The notes under the pieces: model-generated
Databases searched by the model: none
The model's input: the letters and a program-made list of their open reading frames with translations, nothing else
Told to the model about the DNA's origin: nothing
DNA from: Peptostreptococcus russellii
GTDB taxonomy: Bacteria > Bacillota > Clostridia > Peptostreptococcales > Peptostreptococcaceae
Direction: 5' to 3'
Length of the DNA stretch: 64,000 bases
Assembly (NCBI RefSeq): GCF_900110295.1
Contig: NZ_FODF01000001.1
Span: forward strand, 186,001-250,000
Part shown: positions 25,607 through 35,344 of the stretch, piece by piece
How the letters are laid out: each line of letters begins with the position of its first letter
Numbering within the stretch: position 1 is the stretch's first letter
Translations under genes and position numbers: made by a program

Positions 25607-27049
25607 ATGAACTTTTTCAAAAGAAACAAGAAAATGATAATAGTTGCGTCGACGGTTTTAGCTGTTTTGATGATAGCGACAGGAGTATTAGCTTCACAAG
25701 CTTATTCAGATAAAATAGCAAAAAATGTAATTGTAGCAGGTGTTAATATAGGTGACTTGAATAAAAAAGAGGCTTTGAATACACTTAAAAAAGAAGGTAA
25801 GTTCAAAAATATCACTTTGAAATACAAGGATCAAAAATGGACTGTTCCTGAAAGTGATATTAATCTAAAGATAGATTTCAATAAGACTGTGGAAGATGCA
25901 TACAAATATAATAAGGGAAATGGATTTTTTACTGATCTTGGAAGAACTTTAAAATCAGACTTTGGGCATGAAAATAAAATAAACTTGTCTATGGAATATG
26001 ATAAAAAAGCTCTTGAAAATAAAATGAATGAAATAAAAGGAAAGTTAGACAGTCCAGTAAAGAATGCTACTGTAGATATAGTAGATGAAAAGGTTAAGAT
26101 TATTCCAGAAGAATCAGGGAGAGATATGAATGTATATTCTTCCCTTAACAAAACTGTAAATAATTTAAAGAAAAATATCTTTGAAACTGAACTTGTTGTG
26201 AAATTAAATCCAGCAAGTTTAAAAGCTGCAGAGTTAAAGGGCATAGATACTCTATTAGGTTCTTATGAAACAACTTATGGTGGGATGGAAAATAGAGATT
26301 ACAATATAAAAAAATCTACTATTGAATCAGGTGGAATGCTTTTAAAACCAGGTGAAGAGTATTCTTTTAATGGAATTACTGGAGAAAAGACTATAGAAAA
26401 CGGCTATAAAAGTGCTCCCATAATAGAAAGTGGTAAACTAGTTCCAGGAATTGGTGGAGGAGTATGTCAGACTTCTTCTACAATTTTTAATACTGCACTT
26501 CTTTCTGGTATGGAAATAACAAATAGAAGAAACCATACAATTCCTTCAGACTATGTAAGTTTAGGAAGAGATGCAATGGTAGTAGACGGAAATCCAGGGC
26601 AAGATTTTAAATTTAAGAATCCATTTAAGCATCCTGTTTACATTAAAAACTATGTATCAGGGAACAAAATTGGTTCACAGATTTTTGGATTTAAAGAAGA
26701 TAAGCAAAATATAAAAATAAGTACAGAGATGCTGGGTTCATTTGGAGGTGGAAGTAAGACTATAACAGATCCATCACTTCCAGCAGGTAAGAGAGTAGTT
26801 GAAAAGCCTGCAAGATCTGGATACAATGTAGTAACATATAGAAGCTATTTAGATGAAAATGGTAAAATTATAAAGACTGAAAAGGTAGCCAATAGCAGTT
26901 ATCCATCTCAAACAGGTATTATAAGAGTAGGTGCTGCTGTTAAAAAAACACCGACGCCAAGTGCTAAACCTTCAAAACAGGCTAAACCAGCAGTTAATCC
27001 TCAGCAACAAGCTCCACAAGGGGCTACTCAGCAAACACAAGCTAGATAG
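25607..27049 (+). CDS. VanW family protein with peptidoglycan-binding-like N-terminal domains
   Basis: 480 residues. An N-terminal signal anchor (KMIIVASTVLAVLMIATGVLA) places the rest outside the membrane. Residues about 40-210 look like the YoaR-type PG_binding_4 region (IVAGVNIGDLNKKEALNTL). The VanW domain (about 220-340) has NIKKSTIESGGMLLKPGEEYSFN, GGGVCQTSSTIFNTALLSG and RRNHTIPSDYVSLGRDA. A G5-like segment (about 365-445) follows, then a Pro/Gln/Ala-rich tail. The family is tied to cell-envelope and spore-coat functions but has no settled reaction. The ATG has no ribosome site of its own; see the leader ORF upstream. Confidence 0.9.
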   Translation: MNFFKRNKKMIIVASTVLAVLMIATGVLASQAYSDKIAKNVIVAGVNIGDLNKKEALNTLKKEGKFKNITLKYKDQKWTVPESDINLKIDFNKTVEDAYKYNKGNGFFTDLGRTLKSDFGHENKINLSMEYDKKALENKMNEIKGKLDSPVKNATVDIVDEKVKIIPEESGRDMNVYSSLNKTVNNLKKNIFETELVVKLNPASLKAAELKGIDTLLGSYETTYGGMENRDYNIKKSTIESGGMLLKPGEEYSFNGITGEKTIENGYKSAPIIESGKLVPGIGGGVCQTSSTIFNTALLSGMEITNRRNHTIPSDYVSLGRDAMVVDGNPGQDFKFKNPFKHPVYIKNYVSGNKIGSQIFGFKEDKQNIKISTEMLGSFGGGSKTITDPSLPAGKRVVEKPARSGYNVVTYRSYLDENGKIIKTEKVANSSYPSQTGIIRVGAAVKKTPTPSAKPSKQAKPAVNPQQQAPQGATQQTQAR

Positions 27050-27178
27050 TTTTTTAAATTAAATGCTTTTAGCAGAATTTGTTAAAAATCAACAACTTTG
27101 TTAAAAATAGCAGTATAAAAAATAGAAAATGAAAAATAATATTTTTATATTTAAGTAAATTAAAAAAAGATATGAGAT

Positions 27179-27208
27179 AAAAAGCCTAATTTTAGGCTTT
27201 TTATTTTT
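27179..27208 (+). terminator. Intrinsic terminator after the VanW gene
   Basis: AAAAAGCCTAA pairs with TTAGGCTTTTT around a one- to three-base loop, followed by ATTTTT. Confidence 0.88.
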
Positions 27209-27290
27209 GTAAAAATTGCATAATTTTTTGCAAAATCAAATAAGATGGTATAAAATATAAAAGAGATATTTATAGAATTTGGAGGAGAAT

Positions 27291-28157
27291 ATGAGCCAGG
27301 TTAGAGATAGGTTGCGTGAGCACCCAAGTTTAAGAGTTGGAACAATGGTATTAGGACTAGTCATTTCATCAATAGGTGTAAATGGTTTTTTAAGACAAGC
27401 ACACCTTTTAAGTGGTGGAGTTACAGGATTCGCTACTGCGATTAACTATTTGACGGGACTAAATGTAGGTCTTATGACTTTTATACTTAATATTCCAATA
27501 TTTGTTTTAGGTTTTATATACCTAAAGAAAGATTTTTGTATTTTAAGTTTGATCAACATGGTGATTTATTCACTGATTTTAGGACTTACTCAGGATATAG
27601 GTCATTTTATACCTGTAGACGATAAGTTTCTGCAAACAATATACGGAGGCTTTATGAATGGTCTTGGTATAGGTCTAGTATTTAGAGCTAGAGCATCTAC
27701 TGGAGGAACTGATATAATAGCAGCAATTCTTAAAATAAAAAAGAATTTAGAAGTTAAAAATACAAGTTTTGCTGCAAATGTAGTGGTTGTTCTTTGTGGA
27801 AGTATGATATTTGGATTGGACTTAGGACTATATACATTGATAGGATTCTATGTAAGCTCACTTGCACTTGGATTTATTAAAGATGCAATGAACTACCAAA
27901 AGGCTCTTATTATAATATCTAATAAACCAAAAGAAATAGCAGATGATATTATGAAAGAACTAATAAGAGGTGTTACTTTCCTTCATGCAGAGGGAGCATA
28001 CACAGGAGAAAGTAAGAAATTGATATATACAATCGTATCTTCTAACGAGATACCAAAAATAAAGGAAATAGCTTTTAAACATGATCCGAAGGCATTTGTT
28101 ACCATTAATGAAGTTAATGAAGTTAAGGGGCGAGGGTTTAAATCAAAAGACTTATAA
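27291..28157 (+). CDS. YitT family membrane protein with DUF2179 domain
   Basis: 288 residues from ATG 27291, which directly follows GGAGGAGA. Five to six hydrophobic segments form the YitT/DUF161 region (VLGLVISSIGVNGFLRQAHLLSGGVTG, split; FRARASTGGTDIIAAI). The last 80 residues (KPKEIADDIMKELIRGVTFLHAEGAYTG) form the cytoplasmic DUF2179 ligand-binding-like domain. The transported molecule is not established for most members. It is a single-gene unit with its own terminator. A shorter paralogue without DUF2179 lies at 57958. Confidence 0.92.
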   Translation: MSQVRDRLREHPSLRVGTMVLGLVISSIGVNGFLRQAHLLSGGVTGFATAINYLTGLNVGLMTFILNIPIFVLGFIYLKKDFCILSLINMVIYSLILGLTQDIGHFIPVDDKFLQTIYGGFMNGLGIGLVFRARASTGGTDIIAAILKIKKNLEVKNTSFAANVVVVLCGSMIFGLDLGLYTLIGFYVSSLALGFIKDAMNYQKALIIISNKPKEIADDIMKELIRGVTFLHAEGAYTGESKKLIYTIVSSNEIPKIKEIAFKHDPKAFVTINEVNEVKGRGFKSKDL

Positions 28158-28164
28158 AAAAATT

Positions 28165-28200
28165 AAGACCAGCATATAAAAGCTGGTCTTATTTTTTTTA
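28165..28200 (+). terminator. Intrinsic terminator after the YitT gene
   Basis: AAGACCAGC pairs perfectly with GCTGGTCTT around a seven-base loop, followed by ATTTTTTTT. Confidence 0.93.
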
Positions 28201-28516
28201 GTAATGGACTTGATTTAAAAAGATATAATAATAAAGAGATAATAAATATATTATATCTTATGCTATTTAAGAAAATTTTAAAAAACAAAAAAATAAAGTA
28301 GGAGTTGTAATGTTTAAAAATTTCTTTACTGTAATAAGCATATAAAAAATTGCTATATGCTTACTATATGATAAAAAAAAGTAATAAACATTAATAATAT
28401 TTATTAGAGAAGTAATATGTACAGCAAACATTTATATACCTTAGCGGCAAAATTTATGGTACAATAGATATATATGACATTTTGTTTACACAAATTTAAG
28501 AATGGAGGGAATTTAT
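28201..28516 (+). other. AT-rich region ahead of the MORN gene
   Basis: No gene or structured RNA is seen. A TACAAT box near 28460 lies about 50 bases ahead of the start and may be the -10 of the next gene; the -35 is unclear. Confidence 0.35.
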
Positions 28517-29473
28517 TTGAGCTTATCAAAGAACTATGTAGAACTTTATAGCAACTATTTTAAAGAAATAGATGATATAAAGAAAAGTTTAAAATTGTTC
28601 AAAACAAAGAAGAATAATGCTCTGAAAAAAGGTATTTTTGCTTCTGATGAAGAAGTATACAAACTAGAAACTCAATTACTGGGTGAACCTTCAGATAAGA
28701 TAGAGAAACTTATAGAAGAAAAAAAAGCAGATAACGAATACGTAGAGTTACAAAAAGAAGAAATATCAAAGAATAAAAACTTAGCTGACGTACTTAATAT
28801 ATTAGAAGACTCAGAAAATGATAGATTAGAAAAAGCAAGAGAAAATGATATGGTACAGATATACAGATTCAAAAATGGAGATATGTATATTGGTAGACTT
28901 TTAGATGGAAAGATGACAGGCATTGGTTCATATATATTCTCGCCAGATAGTGATGAAAATGATGGAACAATAAATACTGAATATATAGGTAATTTCTTAA
29001 ATGGAATAAGAGATGGTAAAGGTGTTTTTACCTTTTCAAATGGAAATGAATATATAGGTAACTTCAAAAGTAATAAGAGTAATGGTGTTGGAAGAATGAA
29101 GTACAACAACGGTGATGAGTACTTAGGAAATTGGGTTGACGGTAAGAAAGATGGACTTGGAATTTACACATGGAAAGATGGATATATCTATATGGGAGAT
29201 TTTAAGGACAGCAAAATGGACGGAGTAGGTTCGTGTTTCAACTCAAAAGGTGAACTTGTATACGATGGAGAATGGAAAAGAGGTCAGATACACGGAAATG
29301 GAAGGTATATCTGGAACAAAAACAAGTGGTATGAAGGAGAGTTTCAGCAGGGACAGAAGCATGGAACAGGAACTTTCTACTTAAATAATGAACCAGTTTA
29401 TACAGGAACATGGAAGTATGACAAACCATCTATTTTTGATAAAAGCTTTGATGAAATTTTTGCGAATTTCTAA
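28517..29473 (+). CDS. MORN-repeat protein with N-terminal coiled-coil
   Basis: About 318 residues from TTG 28517, which has GGAGGG seven bases upstream. Residues 1-110 are charged and helical, probably coiled coil (DDIKKSLKLFKTKKNNALKKG, split). Residues about 115-310 hold seven MORN repeats of about 23 residues with the YxGxxxxGxxxGxG pattern: YIGRLLDGKMTGIGSYIF, YIGNFLNGIRDGKGVF, YIGNFKSNKSNGVGRM, YLGNWVDGKKDGLGIY, YMGDFKDSKMDGVGS, YDGEWKRGQIHGNGRY and YEGEFQQGQKHGTGTF. There is no signal peptide or membrane segment. MORN proteins are elongated scaffolds that may bind lipids or protein partners; the function here is unknown. It is 22 bases ahead of folB. Confidence 0.85.
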   Translation: MSLSKNYVELYSNYFKEIDDIKKSLKLFKTKKNNALKKGIFASDEEVYKLETQLLGEPSDKIEKLIEEKKADNEYVELQKEEISKNKNLADVLNILEDSENDRLEKARENDMVQIYRFKNGDMYIGRLLDGKMTGIGSYIFSPDSDENDGTINTEYIGNFLNGIRDGKGVFTFSNGNEYIGNFKSNKSNGVGRMKYNNGDEYLGNWVDGKKDGLGIYTWKDGYIYMGDFKDSKMDGVGSCFNSKGELVYDGEWKRGQIHGNGRYIWNKNKWYEGEFQQGQKHGTGTFYLNNEPVYTGTWKYDKPSIFDKSFDEIFANF

Positions 29474-29495
29474 AATATACTTAGGAGGCAGTTAA

Positions 29496-29858
29496 ATGGA
29501 TAAATTGATTTTGAAATCATGTAAGTTTTATGGCTATCATGGTTCAGCCGACGGTGAAAGATTGTTCGGACAACCTTTTGTAGTCGACATTGAACTATAT
29601 TTGGCTAGTAACATTGCAGGAGAGACGGATTCATTTAAGGACGCTGTTGACTACGGAAGAGTTTATGATATAATTGAAGACTATGTTGAAAACAAGTCTT
29701 TTTCCTTAGTAGAATGTCTTGCAGAAGAAATTGCAAAAGCAGTTTTTAAAGAGTTTGATATTATTAGAGGACTTAAGTTAGCTATTAAAAAGCCACAAGC
29801 AAAACTTGTTGGTAAGTATGAGTATGTAGCTATAGAAATAGAAAGATTCAGAGACTAA
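29496..29858 (+). CDS. folB: Dihydroneopterin aldolase
   Basis: Converts 7,8-dihydroneopterin to 6-hydroxymethyl-dihydropterin in folate synthesis. The 120 residues match the family: LILKSCKFYGYHGSADGERLFGQPFVVDIEL with the catalytic-site Glu, DAVDYGRVYDIIED, SLVECLAEEIA and a late Lys in AIKKPQAKL. Stretches are normal in length and spacing. AGGAGGC precedes the ATG. No folP, folK or folE is nearby, which is unusual because these genes often cluster; it instead follows the MORN gene. An older role in tRNA-like or other pterin metabolism cannot be excluded. Confidence 0.9.
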   Translation: MDKLILKSCKFYGYHGSADGERLFGQPFVVDIELYLASNIAGETDSFKDAVDYGRVYDIIEDYVENKSFSLVECLAEEIAKAVFKEFDIIRGLKLAIKKPQAKLVGKYEYVAIEIERFRD

Positions 29859-29865
29859 AGTCAAG

Positions 29866-29901
29866 AGGTTTCATGTTATTCATTTAGGAAGCATGAAACC
29901 T
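29866..29901 (+). terminator. Weak hairpin terminator after folB
   Basis: AGGTTTCATG and CATGAAACCT form a perfect 10-bp stem with a 16-base loop, but only TATC follows, so termination may be partial. Confidence 0.5.
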
Positions 29902-30185
29902 TATCAATTTTATGTGATTATTTGTTAAATAGAATTGTTGAAGTAATGTTTATTTTATTTTTTAGAGCATATTATAAGGAGTTTTTAATAGAACAAAGTT
30001 TTAAAAAAATATAAAATTAATGCTTTTAAACAGTGTGATTATAATACAATTAGAAAAAAAATAAAAATAATTGGAAAATAAAAAAGGAGTTTCGAAACTT
30101 TTGTCGAAGTATATATACTATAGCCTTGACAAATATTTTGTTTAGTGTGACAATATAATGTTGTCGGTAATAAAGGATGATATTA
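29902..30185 (+). promoter_or_regulatory. Leader and promoter region of dnaG
   Basis: AT-rich. TATAAT at 30154-30159 is flanked by a GACAA/TTGTC dyad (30149-30153 and 30161-30165). TTGACA at 30126-30131 is 22 bases away, too far for a normal -35, so the promoter is either weak, uses another -35, or needs an activator. Confidence 0.4.
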
Positions 30186-32000
30186 ATGGATGATTTGAAA
30201 GATGTAATTGAAGAAATTAAGGTCAGAAATGATATTTCAGAAGTGATTTCTGATTATATTCAACTTAGACCTTCGGGGTCTAATTATAAGGGCTTATGTC
30301 CTTTTCATAATGAAAAGACACCTTCATTTCATGTAAGTACATCTAAACAGATATACAAGTGTTTTGGATGCGGTGAAGGTGGAGATGTTATTTCCTTTAT
30401 AATGAAAGTAGAAAATCTTGAGTTTATGGACGCGGTGAAATTTTTAGCCAATAGATGTGGTATAGAAATCAATACAAATATTGATGAAAATACAAAGAAG
30501 AAGTTGGAAAAGATAAAAAGGTTTCAAGAAATCCACGTAGTAGCGGCAAGATTTTTTTATATTAATCTAATGCAAAAAAATAATACGGGATACAAGTATC
30601 TTATTAAAAGAGGGCTTGATGAAAAAACTATAAAAAGTTTTGGACTAGGTTATTCTCTTGATTCTTGGGATTCATTGAAGAATTTTTTGCTAAAGAGTGG
30701 ATATTCTATTGAGGAAATAAAGGAATGTGGACTTGTAGGTCAAAGTAAAAAGAATAACAATTATTTTGATAAATTTAGGAACAGGGTCATGTTTCCTATT
30801 TTTGACTACAAGGGAAATGTAATAGGGTTTGGCGGTAGAGTTTTAGATGATTCTTTACCAAAGTATCTTAATTCAGAAGATACAATAATATTTAATAAGA
30901 GATATAATTTGTATGGTCTTAACTTTGCTAGGAAACATATAGGTAACAGTAGAACCCTTATTCTAGTAGAGGGATATATGGACTTAATATCCATGTATCA
31001 ATACGGTGTTAAAAATGTAGTTGCAACGCTAGGAACAGCACTTACAGATGCACAGGGACAACTTATTAAAAAGTTTGCAGATAATGTAGTTCTTTCTTAT
31101 GATTCTGACCAAGCTGGAATAAATGCTTCTCTTAGGGCTATAAATATATTAGAGAAGTGCAATTTAAAGGCAAAGGTATTAGATTTAGGAAAAAGTAAGG
31201 ATCCAGATGAATTTGTAAGGGCAAATGGACTTGATGAAATGTTGAAAAAAGTGGAAAATGCAAGTGATGCATTAAAGTTTAGGTTGGATACACTCTATTC
31301 TTCTCATGATCAATCTAATCCTGAGGAAACAATGGAATTTCTTCAGAAGGCTGTAAATATACTTAGTTATATAAAAAGTCCCATAGAACTTGATTTTTAT
31401 ATTAAGTATCTATCAGAGCTTACTAAGACTGCTCCAGAAGTAATAAGATCAGAACTGAATTTAACTGGAAAAAGAAAAACATCAAAAGAAAAATTTAAAA
31501 AACAAGAATTTGTTAAAATAAAAAAAGAAAAAGATGTTGAAGATGGAAACATTTTTATTGAGAGAAATCTGATAAAGGCCATGATGGTAAGTAAGAAAGC
31601 TAGAGAAATAATACCACTAAAGGTAGGTATAGATCAGATTATTGACGAAAGTGATAAAAAAGTGTATTCTAAAGTTTTAGCATCAAACAAAATGGGCATG
31701 ATAAGAATAGAAGACTTAAATGATACTTCTTTAGATGTCGATTACTTGAGAAAGCTTGATGCTGTAGATTTGTCAGAAATAAATCTTGATGACGTACACG
31801 AAATAAATAAAATAGTTAATCAACTTTTGAAACTTAATTCAAAAGAAAAAATAAATAAACTATCTAAGAGACAAAAAGTTCTCGAAGATAGGAGAAAGAC
31901 AATAGAAGATAATACAGAGGAAGCAAAAGAGGTAGATTTGGAAATTATGAAAATAGCTTTAGAGATAGTATCTGAAAACAAAAAATTGAAATCATTTTAG
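30186..32000 (+). CDS. dnaG: DNA primase
   Basis: Makes RNA primers at the replication fork. 604 residues from ATG 30186, which has AAAGG eight bases upstream; ATG 30177 overlaps that site. The N-terminal CHC2 zinc finger is clear ([13 protein letters not shown], then [10 protein letters not shown]). The TOPRIM core includes [28 protein letters not shown] and [12 protein letters not shown], and [10 protein letters not shown] supplies the late acidic site. The C-terminal helicase-binding part is divergent and lysine-rich, as usual. It is followed at 14 bases by rpoD in the conserved macromolecular-synthesis operon, though rpsU is absent. Confidence 0.97.
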   Translation: MDDLKDVIEEIKVRNDISEVISDYIQLRPSGSNYKGLCPFHNEKTPSFHVSTSKQIYKCFGCGEGGDVISFIMKVENLEFMDAVKFLANRCGIEINTNIDENTKKKLEKIKRFQEIHVVAARFFYINLMQKNNTGYKYLIKRGLDEKTIKSFGLGYSLDSWDSLKNFLLKSGYSIEEIKECGLVGQSKKNNNYFDKFRNRVMFPIFDYKGNVIGFGGRVLDDSLPKYLNSEDTIIFNKRYNLYGLNFARKHIGNSRTLILVEGYMDLISMYQYGVKNVVATLGTALTDAQGQLIKKFADNVVLSYDSDQAGINASLRAINILEKCNLKAKVLDLGKSKDPDEFVRANGLDEMLKKVENASDALKFRLDTLYSSHDQSNPEETMEFLQKAVNILSYIKSPIELDFYIKYLSELTKTAPEVIRSELNLTGKRKTSKEKFKKQEFVKIKKEKDVEDGNIFIERNLIKAMMVSKKAREIIPLKVGIDQIIDESDKKVYSKVLASNKMGMIRIEDLNDTSLDVDYLRKLDAVDLSEINLDDVHEINKIVNQLLKLNSKEKINKLSKRQKVLEDRRKTIEDNTEEAKEVDLEIMKIALEIVSENKKLKSF

Positions 32001-32014
32001 GGGGGAGGTTAATT

Positions 32015-33178
32015 ATGTCTGAGAAGAAGAAAAAGGTGGTTATAAATAAGGTAGCCCAGAAAAAACTTTTTGAAAAAGGTAAAAAAGAAGGGACTGTTAC
32101 ACTTATGGATATCATGGAAGCATTTCAGGATAGCGAAATAGATAAGGACGTAGCAGAAAATCTTTATGAAACACTAGGGAGTCTTGGGATAGAGGTTGTC
32201 GATGGAAAAGAAGCTAAGGCAAACATAGATTTAACTGAACCCGACGATTTAGACATTAAGTCAATTGACAAAGAAGAAAAACCAGAAGAGGAAGAATCTG
32301 ATGGAAAGAAGAACAGCAAAACTGCTGAAATTGCTGTACCAAAAGGGGTTAGTATAGATGACCCTGTAAGAATGTATCTTAAGGAAATCGGTAAGATACC
32401 ATTGTTAAAGCCACATGAAGAAGTCGAATACGCAAAGAGAATGGCTGAAGGCGATGAATATGCAAAGGAAAAGCTTATAGAGGCTAACCTTAGACTTGTT
32501 GTTAGTATTGCCAAGAGATATGTAGGTAGAGGAATGCTATTCCTAGACCTTATACAGGAAGGTAACCTAGGTCTTATAAAGGCTGTTGAGAAGTTTGACT
32601 ACACAAAGGGCTATAAGTTTTCAACTTATGCAACATGGTGGATTAGACAGGCAATTACAAGAGCTATAGCAGACCAAGCTAGAACAATAAGAATACCTGT
32701 TCATATGGTTGAAACTATAAACAAGTTAATAAGAGTATCTAGACAGCTACTACAGCAGCTAGGAAGAGATCCAAAGCCTGAAGAAATTGCAAAAGAAATG
32801 AATATGACTGAAGAAAAGGTAAGAGAAATCATGAAGATTGCTCAGGATCCAGTTTCTCTTGAAACTCCAATAGGTGAGGAAGAAGATTCACATCTTGGAG
32901 ATTTTATTCCAGATGAAGATGCTCCAGCACCAGCTGAAGCAGCAGCTTATTCACTACTTAGAGAACAGATAGCAGTAGTGCTTGAAACTCTAAATGAAAG
33001 AGAACAGAAGGTACTAAGACTAAGATTTGGTCTTGATGATGGAAAGACAAGAACACTTGAAGAAGTTGGTAAGGAGTTCGATGTTACAAGAGAAAGAATC
33101 AGACAGATAGAAGCAAAGGCTCTTAGAAAGTTAAGACATCCAAGCAGATCTAAGCTAGTAAGAGACTTTTTAGATTAA
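32015..33178 (+). CDS. rpoD: RNA polymerase primary sigma factor SigA
   Basis: Housekeeping sigma factor, 387 residues. Region 1.1 and an acidic linker are followed by region 1.2-2 ([76 protein letters not shown]). Region 3 has [14 protein letters not shown] and region 4 has [15 protein letters not shown] and the -35-reading helix [29 protein letters not shown] precedes the ATG. It shares the dnaG transcript. The many TTGACA/TATAAT promoters in this window fit its expected specificity. Confidence 0.98.
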   Translation: MSEKKKKVVINKVAQKKLFEKGKKEGTVTLMDIMEAFQDSEIDKDVAENLYETLGSLGIEVVDGKEAKANIDLTEPDDLDIKSIDKEEKPEEEESDGKKNSKTAEIAVPKGVSIDDPVRMYLKEIGKIPLLKPHEEVEYAKRMAEGDEYAKEKLIEANLRLVVSIAKRYVGRGMLFLDLIQEGNLGLIKAVEKFDYTKGYKFSTYATWWIRQAITRAIADQARTIRIPVHMVETINKLIRVSRQLLQQLGRDPKPEEIAKEMNMTEEKVREIMKIAQDPVSLETPIGEEEDSHLGDFIPDEDAPAPAEAAAYSLLREQIAVVLETLNEREQKVLRLRFGLDDGKTRTLEEVGKEFDVTRERIRQIEAKALRKLRHPSRSKLVRDFLD

Positions 33179-33197
33179 AAATATTAAATGTTTAGTC

Positions 33198-33236
33198 AGG
33201 TATATGCTTGTTTTGTTACAGGCATATACCTTTTTA
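33198..33236 (+). terminator. Terminator between rpoD and trmK
   Basis: AGGTATATGC pairs with GCATATACCT, followed by TTTTT. It lies between rpoD and trmK, so the last two genes are probably transcribed by read-through or their own promoter. Confidence 0.85.
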
Positions 33237-33259
33237 CAGTTAAAAACGATGGAGGAAAT

Positions 33260-33961
33260 ATGAAACTGACAAAGCGTTTGGAAAAAATAGCATCTTTAGT
33301 AAGTGAGGATATTGTCCTTGCAGATGTTGGGACTGATCATGGTTATATACCTGTTTTTCTTTTAGAAAATAAAATAGTAAAAAGAGCCATTCTTTCAGAT
33401 ATAAATAAAGGTCCCTTAAATAATGCAAGAGAAGAAATTGAAAAAAGAAAACTTGAAGAATTCACAGAACTTAGGTTAGGTGGTGGAGTAAGTATTCTGC
33501 AAGCTAATGAAGTAGATGAGATTATTATTGCAGGTATGGGTGGCATACTTATTTCTGAGATTATTAGAGATGGATTTGAAGTATGTAAAGCAGCAGGCAA
33601 ATTGATACTTCAACCTATGCAGGCTCCAGAAGAGCTTAGAAAATATCTTTATGAAAATAATTTCGAAATTATTGATGAACATATAGTCAATGAAGATTTT
33701 AGAATATATGAAATAATAGAAGCGAGATATAGTGACAAAACAATCGATGATGTAGATGAAATATATTACGAATTTCCTAAAAAATTGGTTGAAAGAAAAG
33801 ATCCTCTTATGAAGGAACTTATTATAAAAAAAATAAATCAATGTCAATCAATACTAGAAAAAATAGGAAATGTTCAAGGAGAAGCTATAGAGTCAAGGAG
33901 AAATGAAGTTCGTGAAAGAATAGATGCTTTAGAAGTTCTTATAGATAAAATGGAGGATTAG
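33260..33961 (+). CDS. trmK: tRNA (adenine(22)-N(1))-methyltransferase
   Basis: Methylates A22 of tRNA with SAM. The 233-residue Rossmann-type protein shows MKLTKRLEKIASLV, the SAM loop LADVGTDHGYIPVFLLE, ILSDINKGPLNNAREEIEK, the catalytic-region IIAGMGGILISEII and LILQPMQAPEELRKYL. These are hallmark stretches of the TrmK/YqfN family. The start at 33260 follows GGAGGAAAT; a longer frame from 33188 would run through the rpoD terminator and is rejected. Its place after rpoD and before the Nif3-like gene is conserved in Firmicutes. The stop is two bases before the next start. Confidence 0.95.
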   Translation: MKLTKRLEKIASLVSEDIVLADVGTDHGYIPVFLLENKIVKRAILSDINKGPLNNAREEIEKRKLEEFTELRLGGGVSILQANEVDEIIIAGMGGILISEIIRDGFEVCKAAGKLILQPMQAPEELRKYLYENNFEIIDEHIVNEDFRIYEIIEARYSDKTIDDVDEIYYEFPKKLVERKDPLMKELIIKKINQCQSILEKIGNVQGEAIESRRNEVRERIDALEVLIDKMED

Positions 33962-33963
33962 CA

Positions 33964-34767
33964 ATGATTTTAAATGATATTTTAAAAACTGTAGAAAGTA
34001 AGTATCCTTTATCACTTCAATACAATTGGGATAACTCTGGGTTAAATATTGGAGACGAAGATCAAGAAGTAAAAAAAATAATGCTTACTTTAGATGTAAC
34101 TGAAAAAACAGTAGACGAAGCAATTGAAAAAAATGTAGACCTTATAATTTCACATCATCCTTTCTTGTTTAGTAAGATAAATAAAGTTAACAAGAAAGAT
34201 ATAAAGGGAAAGCTTATATATAAGTTAATAAGTAATTCAATATCTGTTTATTGTATGCATACAAGCTATGACTTGGCATTCGACGGCTTAAATGATTATT
34301 TTATGAAACTTATTGATGCGAAAACAGAAGAAATTTTAGATGTAGAAGGTAGATTAGATTCTTATTTGGAAGGTAGAAACTATGGTTTAGGAAGAACAGG
34401 TAAACTAAATCAAGCGATGAAAATAGAGGATTTTATAAATCATTTAAAAGAAAAGTTGAAAATTCAACATTTAAGATATGTTGGTCAAGATAATATAGAA
34501 ATAAGTACAATTGCAGTGGTAACAGGAGCCGGAGCAGAATTTTTTCAAAAGGCTAAAGATATAGGGATAGATTTGCTTGTAACAGGTGATATGAAATATC
34601 ATCAAGCAATGGACGCAATGGAGATTAATATGCCAGTAGTTGATTGTGGTCATTATGGAAGCGAGCATATATTTGCAGACTCACTTATTGATTTCTTAGA
34701 AAGTAATTTAAGTGAAGTTGATGTTATAAAAAGTGAAAATATAGTAAATCCTTTTAAAGAAATATAA
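33964..34767 (+). CDS. Nif3-like dinuclear metal centre protein
   Basis: 267-residue NIF3/YqfO-type protein, lacking the inserted PII-like domain of longer members. Metal-binding positions are in WDNSGLNIGD, DLIISHHPFLFSK, CMHTSYDLAFDGLN and, near the end, VDCGHYGSEHIF. Related proteins bind two metal ions and may act as GTP cyclohydrolase-like or regulatory proteins; function is not settled. It follows trmK by two bases with AGGATTAGC as ribosome site, so the two are coupled. This closes the conserved dnaG-rpoD-trmK gene string. Confidence 0.93.
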   Translation: MILNDILKTVESKYPLSLQYNWDNSGLNIGDEDQEVKKIMLTLDVTEKTVDEAIEKNVDLIISHHPFLFSKINKVNKKDIKGKLIYKLISNSISVYCMHTSYDLAFDGLNDYFMKLIDAKTEEILDVEGRLDSYLEGRNYGLGRTGKLNQAMKIEDFINHLKEKLKIQHLRYVGQDNIEISTIAVVTGAGAEFFQKAKDIGIDLLVTGDMKYHQAMDAMEINMPVVDCGHYGSEHIFADSLIDFLESNLSEVDVIKSENIVNPFKEI

Positions 34768-34948
34768 TATTATAATAGAATATTTTTATATTAGCTATAA
34801 ATAATATCTCTTTACTAATTAAAATAAAAAACAAAGCTAGTTTTAAGATTTTAAATCTTTTAATAAAATGAGAGATGTTTTATTAGAAAAAAATTATTGG
34901 GAAAAATATTGAAAATAGAAAAAACTTTATGTTTTTATATGAAAAGTG

Positions 34949-34977
34949 TTGACAAGCTGATATATATATAATATTAT
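34949..34977 (+). promoter_or_regulatory. Promoter of the Trp T-box transcript
   Basis: TTGACA at 34949-34954 and TATTAT at 34972-34977 with a 17-base spacer, about 20 bases ahead of stem I. Between nif3-like and this promoter (34768-34948) there is only AT-rich sequence, with an AAGATTTTAAATCTT palindrome near 34846. Confidence 0.8.
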
Positions 34978-34999
34978 AGACACATAATAATTAATCCAT

Positions 35000-35267
35000 T
35001 GAAGAGAAAGAGTAGCTTACGAAATTCTTTTATAGAGAGTCGATGATGGTGGAATATCGGCAAAGTAGAGTGAGTGAATGGGTCTCAGAGGAGTGAATCG
35101 AAATAATAGTAGACTTCACCGTGGGCTGCACGTTATAGCGGATAGGGAATCATGTCGTTCCTGAATTAGAGATGTACAACTGTATTTTATTATAGTTTTA
35201 TAGTTGTATAAATTAGGTGGCAACGCGAATTGATACTTCGTCCTATATATAGGGCGGAGTTTTTTTA
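35000..35267 (+). promoter_or_regulatory. T-box leader specific for tRNA-Trp
   Basis: Senses uncharged tRNA-Trp. The stem I entry GAGAAAGAGTAGC, a specifier TGG (Trp) at 35079-35081 followed by a purine, and the T-box core AGGTGGCAACGCG at 35215-35227 are all visible. A terminator with arms ACTTCGTCCT (35235-35244) and AGGGCGGAGT (35251-35260) and T-run to 35267 follows. An AT-rich hairpin (about 35177-35208) precedes the T-box core. The tryptophan transporter downstream agrees with the specifier. Confidence 0.95.
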
Positions 35268-35344
35268 TACCCAATTATTTCTCGATGTTGATAATTATTA
35301 TAAGGCAGTAGTCAATAATATTTAAAAAAAACGGAGGAATTAAA

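Noticed and set aside
33188-33259. Extension of trmK by 24 residues upstream
   Set aside because: It would translate through the rpoD terminator hairpin, and ATG 33260 has a strong GGAGG site and the family's normal start.
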